Shown in pieces: positions 36,992 through 45,160 of a stretch of 64,000 nt of DNA. Source of the DNA: Bradyrhizobium sp. ISRA464. GTDB lineage: Bacteria > Pseudomonadota > Alphaproteobacteria > Rhizobiales > Xanthobacteraceae. The notes below the pieces were generated by a model. That model searched no databases. It saw nothing but the letters and a program-made list of their open reading frames with translations, and was not told where the DNA came from. The position numbers and the translations under genes are program-made. Numbering within the stretch: the stretch's first letter is position 1; each line of letters begins with the position of its first letter. Location: assembly GCF_029910095.1 (NCBI RefSeq), contig NZ_CP094526.1, positions 7,068,001 through 7,132,000 on the forward strand, given 5' to 3'.

Positions 36992-38155
36992 TCACTCCGC
37001 GAGCTGAAAGCGCTCGAAGCGGTCGAGCTCTTCCTCGATTCGGCGCTTCAGCTCCTTGCGCGCGGCCTGCTTCGGGCCGTTGCCGACCCAGCTCCATTTC
37101 TGCATCAGGAGCGTCTTGTTCTGCCGGTCGGTCTTCAGGTCGAGCGCGGCGACGATGTCGTCGCCGACCAGGACCGGCAGCGCGAAATAGCCGAACACGC
37201 GCTTTTCCTTCGGCACATAGGCCTCGAAGCGATGGCCGTAGCCGAAGAACAGCTCGGTGCGCTTGCGCTGGATGATCAGGGGATCGAACGGCGAGAGGAT
37301 GTGGACCAGCCCGGGATCGCCCTCGCCGACCGGCTCCAGCACGTCCGGTCGTGCCCAGTGCTCCTGCTTGCCGGCGCCTTCCAGCGCCACAGGCACGAGC
37401 TCCTTGCGGCGGACGCGGGTCTCGATCAGACCGCGCACCGCTTTCTTGCTGGGCGCGTCGAGGTGACAGATCGAGTCCAGGCTGACGATACCCTGCGCGC
37501 GCAGCGCGCGGTCGAGCAGATAGGCGGTGATCCCGGATGCAGAGGCCGGCTTCGGCGACCTGTCCCAGCCGAAATGCCGGGCCGTCAGCTCGTAGGTCTT
37601 CAGCATGCCGTTGCGCTCGCTGATGGTGACCACGCCGCCATAGAAGGCAAGCTGCAGCGCGCGCTTCGAGGGCTTCCGGCTCGCCCAGAGATGTTCCTTC
37701 TCGGTCAGCACGTCGTCATCGATGTCGCGGATGGTGAGCGGACCGGCGCGCATCAGCCGCATCACCTTGCGGGTATCGGCCGGCGTCACCGACGAGAACC
37801 ATTTGTGGCCGTCACGCTTGTGCGCCTTCATCGCCGGCAGGAAGAAGCTGATGTCCTTGGACGGGATGTAGGACAGCGCATGCGTCCAGTATTCGAACAC
37901 GCTCTTCTCCACGCTCTGCGCCTGCTTGAGGTCGGCGCGGCGATAATCCGGAATGCGGGAGAACAGGATGTGGTGATGGCAGCGCTCGATCACGTTGATG
38001 GTGTCGATCTGCACATAGCCGAGATGGTCGACGGCCGCGGCCACGGCCGAAGCCCCCTCGCCGAACGGCGCCCTGGTGTCGAGCCGCTGCGCGCGCAGCC
38101 AGATGCGGCGGGCATCAGCATTGCTCAACGGAAGGGGTACGGTCGCGCGGGGCAT
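36992..38155 (-). CDS. YcaQ/AlkX-like DNA glycosylase (winged-helix, HTH_42)
   Basis: A 387-residue protein of the YcaQ family, which unhooks alkylated bases and DNA interstrand crosslinks. The catalytic QxD motif is present in GYVQIDTINVIERCHHHILFSRI. The N-terminus begins winged-helix-like (LSNADARRIWLRAQRL), and the C-terminal beta-rich part has SPFDPLIIQRKRTELFFGY. The ATG at 38155 was chosen over one nine codons upstream; neither has a strong ribosome site. Family membership is clear; the activity is by homology only. Confidence 0.87.
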   Translation of the reverse strand: MPRATVPLPLSNADARRIWLRAQRLDTRAPFGEGASAVAAAVDHLGYVQIDTINVIERCHHHILFSRIPDYRRADLKQAQSVEKSVFEYWTHALSYIPSKDISFFLPAMKAHKRDGHKWFSSVTPADTRKVMRLMRAGPLTIRDIDDDVLTEKEHLWASRKPSKRALQLAFYGGVVTISERNGMLKTYELTARHFGWDRSPKPASASGITAYLLDRALRAQGIVSLDSICHLDAPSKKAVRGLIETRVRRKELVPVALEGAGKQEHWARPDVLEPVGEGDPGLVHILSPFDPLIIQRKRTELFFGYGHRFEAYVPKEKRVFGYFALPVLVGDDIVAALDLKTDRQNKTLLMQKWSWVGNGPKQAARKELKRRIEEELDRFERFQLAE

Positions 38156-38338
38156 TTCGCTGCAATGTAACGAGATTCGCACATCCGTGGAGGGCGGTCC
38201 GGCGGATAGCTGGTCGAACCGGGTCGAATGACGATGACGCGGGCAGACGCGGCACAGCTTCCGGCGACGGGATTCTAAAACGTCCGCCTTCGCCTCTCAT
38301 TCCCGGTGCAGCGACGCATGAGTGCCGGCAACCCCAAC

Positions 38339-38352
38339 GTGATCTAGATCAC
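38339..38352. promoter_or_regulatory. CRP/FNR-type operator palindrome upstream of the OmpA-family gene
   Basis: GTGATCTAGATCAC is a perfect 14-bp palindrome and matches the core of the CRP consensus (TGTGA-N6-TCACA) in 9 of 10 half-site positions. It is 87 nt before the OmpA-family ATG, a distance typical of activator sites. FixK/FNR sites (TTGAT-N4-ATCAA) are close in sequence, so either regulator class is possible. Confidence 0.65.
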
Positions 38353-38438
38353 ATTCGTGACTTTGAACCGGTCCTACCGTCGCAGCATCAAAATGACAGC
38401 AAGCCGGATTGGTTCGCTTCAAAGTCGAGGATCATCCC

Positions 38439-39068
38439 ATGACCCGCTCTCATGTCCTTTCCCTTCTGATCGGCGCCTCGCTGTCGATGACGGCGGGCCT
38501 CGCAGTGGCTGGTGACAACATCGTTCCTGCCGACCAGATCCTGACCGCGCTGAAGCCCAAGCCGGTGACCCGGAACCTGGCGGCCGTCGTGCAAGTCGAT
38601 CCGACCGTCTCGGCCAAGGAGACGACCTTCCTCAACAGCGTCCGCAACCGGCAGACCCGATCCCTGTCGCGCATCGAACGCGAGGAGATCGCCGAGATCG
38701 CTGCCAACAAGCCGAAGATCGATCTGGAAATTCACTTCGACTACAACTCGGCCGAGATCAACAGAGGCTCGACCCAGGCCGTGCAGGAGCTCGGCAAAGC
38801 GCTGTCCGACCCGAGCTTGCTGGGTTCGACCTTCCTCATCGCCGGCCATACCGATGCCATCGGCGGCGAGGGCTACAACCAGGATCTGTCGGAACGCCGT
38901 GCCGACACGATCAAGACATACCTGGTCGAGCACTACGGCCTGAACGGATCCAACCTCGTGACCGTCGGTTACGGCAAGACCAGACCGAAGGACCCCAACG
39001 CGCCGTTCGACCCAACCAACCGCCGCGTGCAAGTCGTGAATATGGAAGTCAAAACCGCGTCGCAGTAA
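38439..39068 (+). CDS. OmpA-family peptidoglycan-binding protein
   Basis: A 209-residue exported protein with a signal peptide (SLLIGASLSMTAGLAVA). The C-terminal OmpA-like domain begins at IHFDYNSAEI and carries the peptidoglycan-binding Asp and Arg in HTDAIGGEGYNQDLSERRA. No beta-barrel or lipobox is present, so it should be periplasmic and bound to the cell wall. The ATG at 38439 has GAGG upstream. A CRP-like palindrome precedes it. Confidence 0.9.
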   Translation: MTRSHVLSLLIGASLSMTAGLAVAGDNIVPADQILTALKPKPVTRNLAAVVQVDPTVSAKETTFLNSVRNRQTRSLSRIEREEIAEIAANKPKIDLEIHFDYNSAEINRGSTQAVQELGKALSDPSLLGSTFLIAGHTDAIGGEGYNQDLSERRADTIKTYLVEHYGLNGSNLVTVGYGKTRPKDPNAPFDPTNRRVQVVNMEVKTASQ

Positions 39069-39158
39069 CGTCAACACCATCGATCCGCCTGCCGCATCGG
39101 CAGGCCGAACGCCGGAACCAAATTTGCTGAAGCCGGGACTCCGGTGCGGATTCCGGGA

Positions 39159-40463
39159 TCAGATCCAGTTCTGGAACAGCATCAGCCGATTGAAGGTCGC
39201 CATCGAGGTTTCGATGAAGGCGGCCGTGATCGGCAGCATTGCGACGAACCCCGCGCATCCGACGGCCACGAACGCCCAGAGCAGCCAGCGCGGCGCGGGC
39301 TTACGCGTCAAGGCATAGACCAGCACGAAGCTCGCCGTGGTCGCGGCGGGCAGATAGTAATAGATGAAGCCGAGCGTCCGCGGCAGCAGCGCCCAAGCGA
39401 GATACGGGCCCAGATAAAACGCCAGCACCAGGAACGCATCGCGCCTGCGCGCGATGATCCAGTCGCGCAGCGCGACGACAAGCGCGATCGGTGCCGGCCA
39501 GAGGATCAGAGGATTGCCGAGAAAGACGATCGCCTCGATGCGGCCATCGTCCATCTTGTCGAACAGATACCAGACCGGCCGCACCAGGAACGGCCAGGAC
39601 GGCCAGGAACTCATGTAGGTATGGCCCGCGATTGCGCTGGTCGTGTTGTCGGCAAAGATGCGGCGCTGCGCCGACACGAGGTCGGAGAACGAGAGGCCAT
39701 ACAGCGGCACGAAGGTCGCGAAATAGACGGCCGAGGGGATCAGCACGAAGCAGGCGATGAAGTGATGGAGGCGGAAATCCGGCCACAGATCCGGCCGGTA
39801 CCAGTCCTCGGCATTGCCGTCGGCAAAGCGCGTGCGCCAACCCCGCATCAGGCGGATTGCCGCCACCGTCGCGATACAGGTCGCGAGCACGAACAGCCCG
39901 CTCCATTTGCAGGCAGTCGAGAGACCGGCGGCAAGCCCCGCCAGCGCGAAAGCAATCTGCGGCCGCTGCTGCCTGAAACCACGGATGAAGGCCGCGATCG
40001 CGAACAGGCTGAAGGCCAGCGCGAAAATATCCAGCATCGCGATCCGCGACTGCACGACCAGCATCTGGTTGAAGAAAGCGAGCAGCACGGCGGCGAGCGC
40101 GCGCCCCTGCGATACGAACAGCGCGAGCGCCCCGAGATAGACACCGACCAGCGCAAGCGCGCCGAACAGCGTCGCGGGATAGCGCCACCCCAACGGCCCG
40201 TCGCCCAGCACCTTGATCGAGAGTGCTATGATCTCCTTGGCGAGCGGCGGATGCATCGGGTTGAGGATCGGCTCCTGGATATCAGGCAAGAGCATCTGCC
40301 GCGCCGCCGGCACGTAGTGCACCTCGTCGAAATAGAGCTTGTCCGGCGTGGTGATCCCGAGCAGCAGCACGGCCTGGGCGACGGCGAAGATCGCGGCCGC
40401 GATGATCGCCGTGCGCGCAGCCGAACGCCGCGGAACGGAATGTGACTCGGATACGATGTTCAC
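39159..40463 (-). CDS. GT39-type dolichyl/polyprenyl-phosphate mannosyltransferase-like membrane protein
   Basis: A membrane glycosyltransferase of about 434 residues with roughly ten helices. The first loop has the PMT-type acidic pair in YFDEVHYVPAARQM and the block NPMHPPLAKEIIAL. Middle features are CKWSGLF and a C-terminal TLGFIYYYLPAA. It would transfer a sugar from a polyprenyl phosphate at the outer face of the inner membrane. The start is uncertain: GTG 40463 and TTG 40481 are the only candidates, and neither has a good ribosome site. The acceptor is unknown. Confidence 0.85.
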   Translation of the reverse strand: MNIVSESHSVPRRSAARTAIIAAAIFAVAQAVLLLGITTPDKLYFDEVHYVPAARQMLLPDIQEPILNPMHPPLAKEIIALSIKVLGDGPLGWRYPATLFGALALVGVYLGALALFVSQGRALAAVLLAFFNQMLVVQSRIAMLDIFALAFSLFAIAAFIRGFRQQRPQIAFALAGLAAGLSTACKWSGLFVLATCIATVAAIRLMRGWRTRFADGNAEDWYRPDLWPDFRLHHFIACFVLIPSAVYFATFVPLYGLSFSDLVSAQRRIFADNTTSAIAGHTYMSSWPSWPFLVRPVWYLFDKMDDGRIEAIVFLGNPLILWPAPIALVVALRDWIIARRRDAFLVLAFYLGPYLAWALLPRTLGFIYYYLPAATTASFVLVYALTRKPAPRWLLWAFVAVGCAGFVAMLPITAAFIETSMATFNRLMLFQNWI

Positions 40464-40701
40464 GGATCGACTGTGCCGCAACGGATGCGTGTGTGATCGA
40501 AGTGTGAGCTACGCCGATGCCGTCGCCTGTGGCGTGTGCGATCTGTGTGATGGAAGCTCACTCTCATGCCCATCTCGTTGAACGAATTCGAATCCACCGG
40601 CACTAACCATCCAATGAGCTCAGCGCTGCTTGTGACAAATATACAATATCTGATGCAGGCGCGATCCGGTACGATGATGGGACAGATCGATCGGTTTTGA
40701 A

Positions 40702-41415
40702 ATGCATTGGCGTCACGGTTTTTTCTCAATTCTTGCGCTCGGTTTTGCTGTCGCGCTGACGGCACGCCCCGTCCAGGCGCAGACCCGTGTCGGCGAGGCG
40801 GCCGTCGTCAAGAACGAGGTCGTTCGCGTCGCCGCTTCATCGACGACGCAAATCAATGTCGGCGACGCCCTGCTCCGCGATGAAGTCGTTCGCACCGGTC
40901 TCGACAGCGCCACACGCCTGGTGATGGCCGACAGCACCAACCTCTCGCTCGGACCGAGCGCGACGATCAAGCTCGATCGCACCGTGTTCGACGACGAGCA
41001 TCATTATCGCGACGTGGCGATCCGCCTGACATCGGGTGCATTCCGCTTCGTCACCGGCCATTCGGACAAGGCCGCCTACAGGATCACGACGCCGCTTGCG
41101 ACCATCGGCGTTCGCGGCACCGTGCTCGACATCCTGTCGCAGCGCGGCAGGACCACCGTGGTGCTGCAGGAAGGCGCATCGACCGTTTGCACCACGAGCC
41201 GGCAGTGCCTCGACCTGACCCAGCCGGGCGATACCGCGATCATCACATCGACCGGCGGCCGCACGACGATTCAGAAGACCAACAATTCGCCCTGGACGTT
41301 TGCCGCGACCTGCAGCAAGGCGGCAGGCCTCTGCTCGGTCACGCAGTATGCGGATGCGACACCGGTGACCCCGCCGGTCGACGACGATCCCACCGGCATA
41401 TTGTGCGGACGATGA
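40702..41415 (+). CDS. secreted FecR-domain protein
   Basis: A 237-residue exported protein with a signal peptide cleaved near PVQAQ. A FecR domain spans about residues 45-155 ([45 protein letters not shown]). Unlike sigma-regulator FecR it has no N-terminal cytoplasmic helical region and no inner helix, so it is probably fully periplasmic or extracellular. Cys pairs ([17 protein letters not shown]) and a terminal Cys suggest disulfides. It overlaps the next gene by four bases (ATGA), so the two are translated together. Confidence 0.85.
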   Translation: MHWRHGFFSILALGFAVALTARPVQAQTRVGEAAVVKNEVVRVAASSTTQINVGDALLRDEVVRTGLDSATRLVMADSTNLSLGPSATIKLDRTVFDDEHHYRDVAIRLTSGAFRFVTGHSDKAAYRITTPLATIGVRGTVLDILSQRGRTTVVLQEGASTVCTTSRQCLDLTQPGDTAIITSTGGRTTIQKTNNSPWTFAATCSKAAGLCSVTQYADATPVTPPVDDDPTGILCGR

Positions 41416-42578
41416 TCATGGCACGAGGCAAGCGCAACCGGATCCCGGCCGCGGCGCTGACCGCGGTGCTGGCGGTTGCGACGATGCAGGTGCTGGGCGC
41501 GTCGGTCCGGGCCCAGTCACCGACACCGACGCCCACGCCGACCTACACCCCGACACCGACGCCGACCCCGTCATATACCTCCACCCCTACGCCTACTCCG
41601 ACGCCGACGATCACCCCCACACCGACACCAACGGTCACCCCTACACCGACGCCGAGCCCATCGCCGTCACCGACCCCGATCACCGGCGCGCCGTCGAGCG
41701 GCAGCTCGATCAATGGCCTGGCCGACCAGCGCTTCAACCAGATGATCACCAACCGCGTGCTCGGTTCGGTGCTGCTCGGCGTGAACGAGCAGGTCAATTG
41801 CGACGACTGTGTCAGCGCCTTCGGCTCGGCCGGCTCGTTCTCGGCCGGCATCCACGGCCGCAAGACCATCACGCCCAATCTGTCGCTGCTCGCCGGCATC
41901 GCCTACACGCAATACGGCGAAGGCGGCTACAATGTCACCAGCGCGCCGATCGGCGCCTTCGCGCTGCGCTACGATTTCGTCGACTGGGGCTCGTCGCGGC
42001 CGTTCTTCGATATCGGCGCCATCCTCTCGCCGTTCGAGAAGGCGCGCTACACCCGCACCTATGCGACGAGCCTGGGGGCGGTATCCGTAACCGGCGAAAC
42101 GTCGAGCGAGAACTACGGTGTCTATGGACGCGCAGGCTGGATCACCCGGATTTCACCGCGCGACGAGGTCGCAGCCTCGGTCGAGGTTTGGCAGCTGTGG
42201 CAGCGGGTCAAGGGCTACAGCGATCCCCCCGTCGCATTCAACCCGTTCGACGCCTCGATCGCCGACGGCACCGATCGCACCAATCTGGTCAAGATCGGCG
42301 GCCAATGGACGCACCTGCTCGGATCGAGCGTCGAGGCCAACATCAATGGCGGCTGGGTGCAATCCTTCGTCACCCATTCCGGCATCGTCGCCACCGTCAC
42401 CGGCGACGGCACGATCGTGCCGGCGCTCGGCAACCAGGGCTGGCTCGAATATGGCGGCCGGCTCGGCTTCCGTATCAGCAAGGGCTGGGTCGCCGACCTC
42501 TTCCTCAACGGCACCGCAGGCCCGCAGCCGGTCGGCAACACCATCCACGGCGGTGTCGGCTTGAGGATCAATTACTAG
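41412..42578 (+). CDS. outer-membrane beta-barrel protein with Thr-Pro-rich stalk
   Basis: A 388-residue exported protein. The signal peptide ([18 protein letters not shown]) is followed by a 54-residue Thr-Pro/Ser-Pro tract (~37-90). A C-terminal domain of ~280 residues has alternating beta-strand pattern ending in LRINY with a terminal aromatic, as in outer-membrane barrels and autotransporter-type domains. A CxxC (NCDDC) lies at residues 130-133 where the barrel begins. The ATG at 41412 overlaps the FecR gene stop; ATG 41418 is an alternative. Its function is unknown. Confidence 0.82.
   Translation: MIMARGKRNRIPAAALTAVLAVATMQVLGASVRAQSPTPTPTPTYTPTPTPTPSYTSTPTPTPTPTITPTPTPTVTPTPTPSPSPSPTPITGAPSSGSSINGLADQRFNQMITNRVLGSVLLGVNEQVNCDDCVSAFGSAGSFSAGIHGRKTITPNLSLLAGIAYTQYGEGGYNVTSAPIGAFALRYDFVDWGSSRPFFDIGAILSPFEKARYTRTYATSLGAVSVTGETSSENYGVYGRAGWITRISPRDEVAASVEVWQLWQRVKGYSDPPVAFNPFDASIADGTDRTNLVKIGGQWTHLLGSSVEANINGGWVQSFVTHSGIVATVTGDGTIVPALGNQGWLEYGGRLGFRISKGWVADLFLNGTAGPQPVGNTIHGGVGLRINY
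41516..41686 (+). repeat. coding tandem repeat (Thr-Pro minisatellite)
   Basis: Repeats of ACxCCxACx-type hexamers (CCGACACCGACG, CCCACACCGACA) encode the Thr-Pro tract of the barrel protein. Units vary at third positions and Tyr, Ser, Ile and Val interrupt it. Such tracts change length by slippage. Confidence 0.85.
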
Positions 42579-42674
42579 AGCGTTTTCGAGCGAAGTGAAC
42601 ACCGGTTCGCGTGAAGAAAACGCCTCAAAACAAGAATCTAGAGCTTCGGTTCTGATTCAACCGGACCGAAGCTC
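42575..42674. repeat. dispersed repeat, family F, overlapping a stop codon
   Basis: Starts CTAGAGCGTTTTCGAGCGAA at the stop codon of the barrel protein gene. Inner arms CGTTTTC and GAAAACG flank it. It is followed by a second hairpin with arms GAGCTTCGGT (42641-42650) and ACCGAAGCTC (42665-42674). The first part matches the 3' end of glpS. The second hairpin could end the transcript, but no T-run follows. Confidence 0.8.
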
Positions 42675-42689
42675 CAGGATGCGAGCCCT

Positions 42690-42860
42690 CACCTCGCCCC
42701 GCTTGCGGGGAGAGGTCGAAATTCGAGCGTCGCTCGAATTTCGGGTGAGGGGGAGCCTCCGCGAACACGCCTGTCACGATCTTCCTGGATAGACCCCTCA
42801 CCCCGACGCTCGAGCGAGCTTCGCTCGTCTCGACCCCGCAAGAGCGGGGCGAGGGAGAAG
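42690..42860. repeat. intergenic palindromic repeat, family A (long form)
   Basis: Bounded by CTCGCCCCGCTTGCGGGGAG and CCCGCAAGAGCGGGGCGAG. It has an inner palindrome AATTCGAGCGTCGCTCGAATT and a second GAGCGAGCTTCGCTC. It ends right at the stop codon of the first VOC gene. Confidence 0.82.
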
Positions 42861-42861
42861 G

Positions 42862-43350
42862 TCACGCCGCGTCCTTACCCTCATAAGCCCGGCGCAGGCC
42901 CTCGACGTCGAGCTTGATCATGCCGAGCATTGCCTGCATCGCACGCGCGGCGCCCGCAGCGTCGGGCCCGCCGATATAATTGCGAAGCGCTGATGGCACG
43001 ATCTGCCAGGACACGCCAAAGCGGCCGCGCAGCCAGCCGCACTGCTCCTCCTTGCCGCCGCCGGCGAGCAGCGCGCCCCAGAGACGGTCGACCTCGGCCT
43101 GATCGACACAGTCGATCGAGAACGAGATCGCGTGGGTGTATTCCATCCTCATCCCACCGTTCAGCGCCATGAAACGCTGGCCAGCGAGCGTGAACTCGAC
43201 CACCAGCACGGTGCCGGCCTTGCCGGCCGGGCCGTCGATCGTGTTCTTCTGAATCGCTTCGATGCGGGAGTCCGGCAGCAGCGAGACGTAGAAATTCGCG
43301 GCCTCCTCGGCCTCGCCGTCGAACCACAGGCAGGGGGACACTTTTGACAT
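42862..43350 (-). CDS. VOC-superfamily protein (PhnB/3-demethylubiquinone-like fold)
   Basis: A 162-residue glyoxalase-fold protein beginning MSKVSPCLWFDGEAEEAANFY, the hallmark of the PhnB-like subgroup. It also has GGKEEQCGWLRGRFGVSWQIVP and a C-terminal QAMLGMIKLDVEGL block. This subgroup often lacks full metal ligands and its role is unknown. The ATG at 43350 has AAGGAG upstream. It follows the second VOC gene by 29 nt in one operon. Confidence 0.88.
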   Translation of the reverse strand: MSKVSPCLWFDGEAEEAANFYVSLLPDSRIEAIQKNTIDGPAGKAGTVLVVEFTLAGQRFMALNGGMRMEYTHAISFSIDCVDQAEVDRLWGALLAGGGKEEQCGWLRGRFGVSWQIVPSALRNYIGGPDAAGAARAMQAMLGMIKLDVEGLRRAYEGKDAA

Positions 43351-43379
43351 GAATGAACTCCTTGCGCCGGTGAATGCGA

Positions 43380-43811
43380 TCAGGCCGTGGCCGCGGCGGA
43401 CTGCGCCTTGGTCGCGGCTTCGACGTCCATCCACATTATTTCCCAGATGTGACCGTCGGGATCCTCGAAGCTGCGGCCGTACATGAAGCCGTAATCCTGC
43501 TTCGGCCCCGGATCGCCGGAGCCCCCGGCCGCCTTGGCCTTGGTCAGGATGTCGTCGACCGCATCGCGGCCGTCGGCGGAGAGGCAGATCAGCACTTCGC
43601 TCGTGGTCTTGGCGTCCGAGATCGTCTTCGGCGTGAACTGCCGGAACTTATCATGCGTCAACAGCATGACGTGGATGGTCTCGGAGATCATCATGCAGGA
43701 GGCGGTGTCGTCAGAGAATTGCAGATTCTTGGTCGCACCGATCGCCTCGTAGAAGGCGGTGGAATGGGCAAGATTGCTGACCGGCAGGTTGACAAAGATC
43801 ATTTTGGCCAT
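43380..43811 (-). CDS. VOC-superfamily (glyoxalase-like) protein
   Basis: A 143-residue glyoxalase-fold protein with MIFVNLPVSNLAHSTAFYEAIGA at the N-terminus and GRSFEDPDGHIWEIMWMD at the C-terminus. The latter includes the Asp-Pro-Asp-Gly-His block and Glu of metal-binding relatives. The ATG has AAAGGAG upstream. It is first in a two-gene operon with another VOC gene; the substrate is unknown. Confidence 0.88.
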   Translation of the reverse strand: MAKMIFVNLPVSNLAHSTAFYEAIGATKNLQFSDDTASCMMISETIHVMLLTHDKFRQFTPKTISDAKTTSEVLICLSADGRDAVDDILTKAKAAGGSGDPGPKQDYGFMYGRSFEDPDGHIWEIMWMDVEAATKAQSAAATA

Positions 43812-43915
43812 GAGGCACTCCTTTGGGCGAAACCGTGCCCCAAGGACGAAGCCGGCGAGAGGCTCCCGACATAGCTCCGGAAATCTTCTTTGCGACGTCC
43901 TGCCGCAGGCCGGCT

Positions 43916-44932
43916 TCAGGTGACGATCGGCTTCGGCATGGTCAGGAAGGCCCGTGTCACGTGCCAGAACAGCTCCCGATTGATCGCGAGCGCGACCGAA
44001 TGCGCGGTGCCGGGCAGAATGATGAACTGCCGGTCGCCGTTCGGCAGCTTGTTGAAGAACTCCTCGAGATCGGGGACGGCGGCGATGCCGTCATATTCGC
44101 CGCGGACCAGCAGCACCGGCGCGAGCACCTTCTCCGGATGCACCACCGGCAGGTTGGCGGTCATGTCGAGATAGGTTCCGGTCGGGATCTGGTCGCCGAA
44201 CTGCAGCTCGACGTCAGCCAGCGCCTCGATCACTGCGGGATCCGACGTGCCCGGCTTGTCGCGGGTGGCGATCGAGCGGATCATGTCGCGGTCGCGCTTG
44301 CGCATGTTGTGGGTGCGATAGTAGGCGAGCTGCTCGGCGCGTTTCGCCAGCGTCGGCGAGCCCTCGCCCTTGTAGGTGAAGGCGGCGAACACCAACCGGT
44401 CGATCCGCTCGGGCGCCGCCATCGCATAGGCGCCGGCACGGAGCGCGCCGGAAGATTCGCCGACGAAGTGACATCTCGTTTGCCCAGTCTCCCGGGCAAC
44501 CACCTCCGCCGCAGCCTTCAGGTCTTCGACCCCACTCGCAATGTCCGCATTGCCGGACGTGCGGCCCGACTTGCCGTAGTTCTCGTGATCCATGGTCCAG
44601 CAATCGAAGCCGTAACGCGCAAATGTATTCAGCAGGGAATACTCTCCCTTGCCCGGTACAGTGAGGTCGAATGCGCGCCACGTCACTGAAGAGCCGTGAA
44701 CGAAGAACACGACCGGCCGCGCGGGCTCGCCTGGTTTCGGTGCGCCGATCCGCTTGCGGAACATCCACAGCGGGATGTCGCCCTTCTTCGCCCAGTATTC
44801 GCTGCTCCAGATCTCGCCTTCGATGGGAACCGCGGTTGCGGCCTGCGCCGGCGCCCCGCCGAGCACTCCTGCTGCCGCGGCAGCGCCAATGCCCTTGATG
44901 ACGGTGCGGCGCGATTGGTCGGACTGCGTCAT
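43916..44932 (-). CDS. Tat-exported alpha/beta hydrolase
   Basis: A 338-residue serine hydrolase. The N-terminal twin-arginine signal is QSRRTVIKGIGAAAAAG with cleavage near AQA. Catalytic residues fit the fold: Ser in FVGESSGAL, Asp in VRGEYDG and His in PGTAHS. The oxyanion region is FFVHGSSVTW. The ATG at 44932 has AAGGAGAA upstream; a longer frame was rejected. It is divergent from the amidohydrolase gene with 228 nt between, suggesting a joint but unknown role. Confidence 0.88.
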   Translation of the reverse strand: MTQSDQSRRTVIKGIGAAAAAGVLGGAPAQAATAVPIEGEIWSSEYWAKKGDIPLWMFRKRIGAPKPGEPARPVVFFVHGSSVTWRAFDLTVPGKGEYSLLNTFARYGFDCWTMDHENYGKSGRTSGNADIASGVEDLKAAAEVVARETGQTRCHFVGESSGALRAGAYAMAAPERIDRLVFAAFTYKGEGSPTLAKRAEQLAYYRTHNMRKRDRDMIRSIATRDKPGTSDPAVIEALADVELQFGDQIPTGTYLDMTANLPVVHPEKVLAPVLLVRGEYDGIAAVPDLEEFFNKLPNGDRQFIILPGTAHSVALAINRELFWHVTRAFLTMPKPIVT

Positions 44933-45160
44933 GGCTCGCTTCTCCTTCCGGATTTCTTTGTCGGATCCGCTGCGATCGAGCATAGCAGCGCGCACGCGAC
45001 GCTGCGAGCGCCCGCCTGATGCCGGCATCTCACGATGACAAATTCGGCGCACGATTTTGTGAACGCGGCTGCCGGCGTTCGGCGCGGACGACGGATGGAG
45101 TCGGGCCTAGTCTCCGCTTCGGTCCGACCGGAAACATCCGGCGCGAAGCGGGAGCGTAGT

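Noticed and set aside
41516..41686. Short tandem repeats considered as a CRISPR array
   Set aside because: There are no spacers. The units are contiguous hexamers in frame within a coding sequence for a Thr-Pro tract.
42862..43811. Tandem VOC genes as a resistance or toxin-immunity pair
   Set aside because: Both belong to housekeeping-type VOC groups common in soil bacteria, and nothing nearby suggests a drug or toxin.
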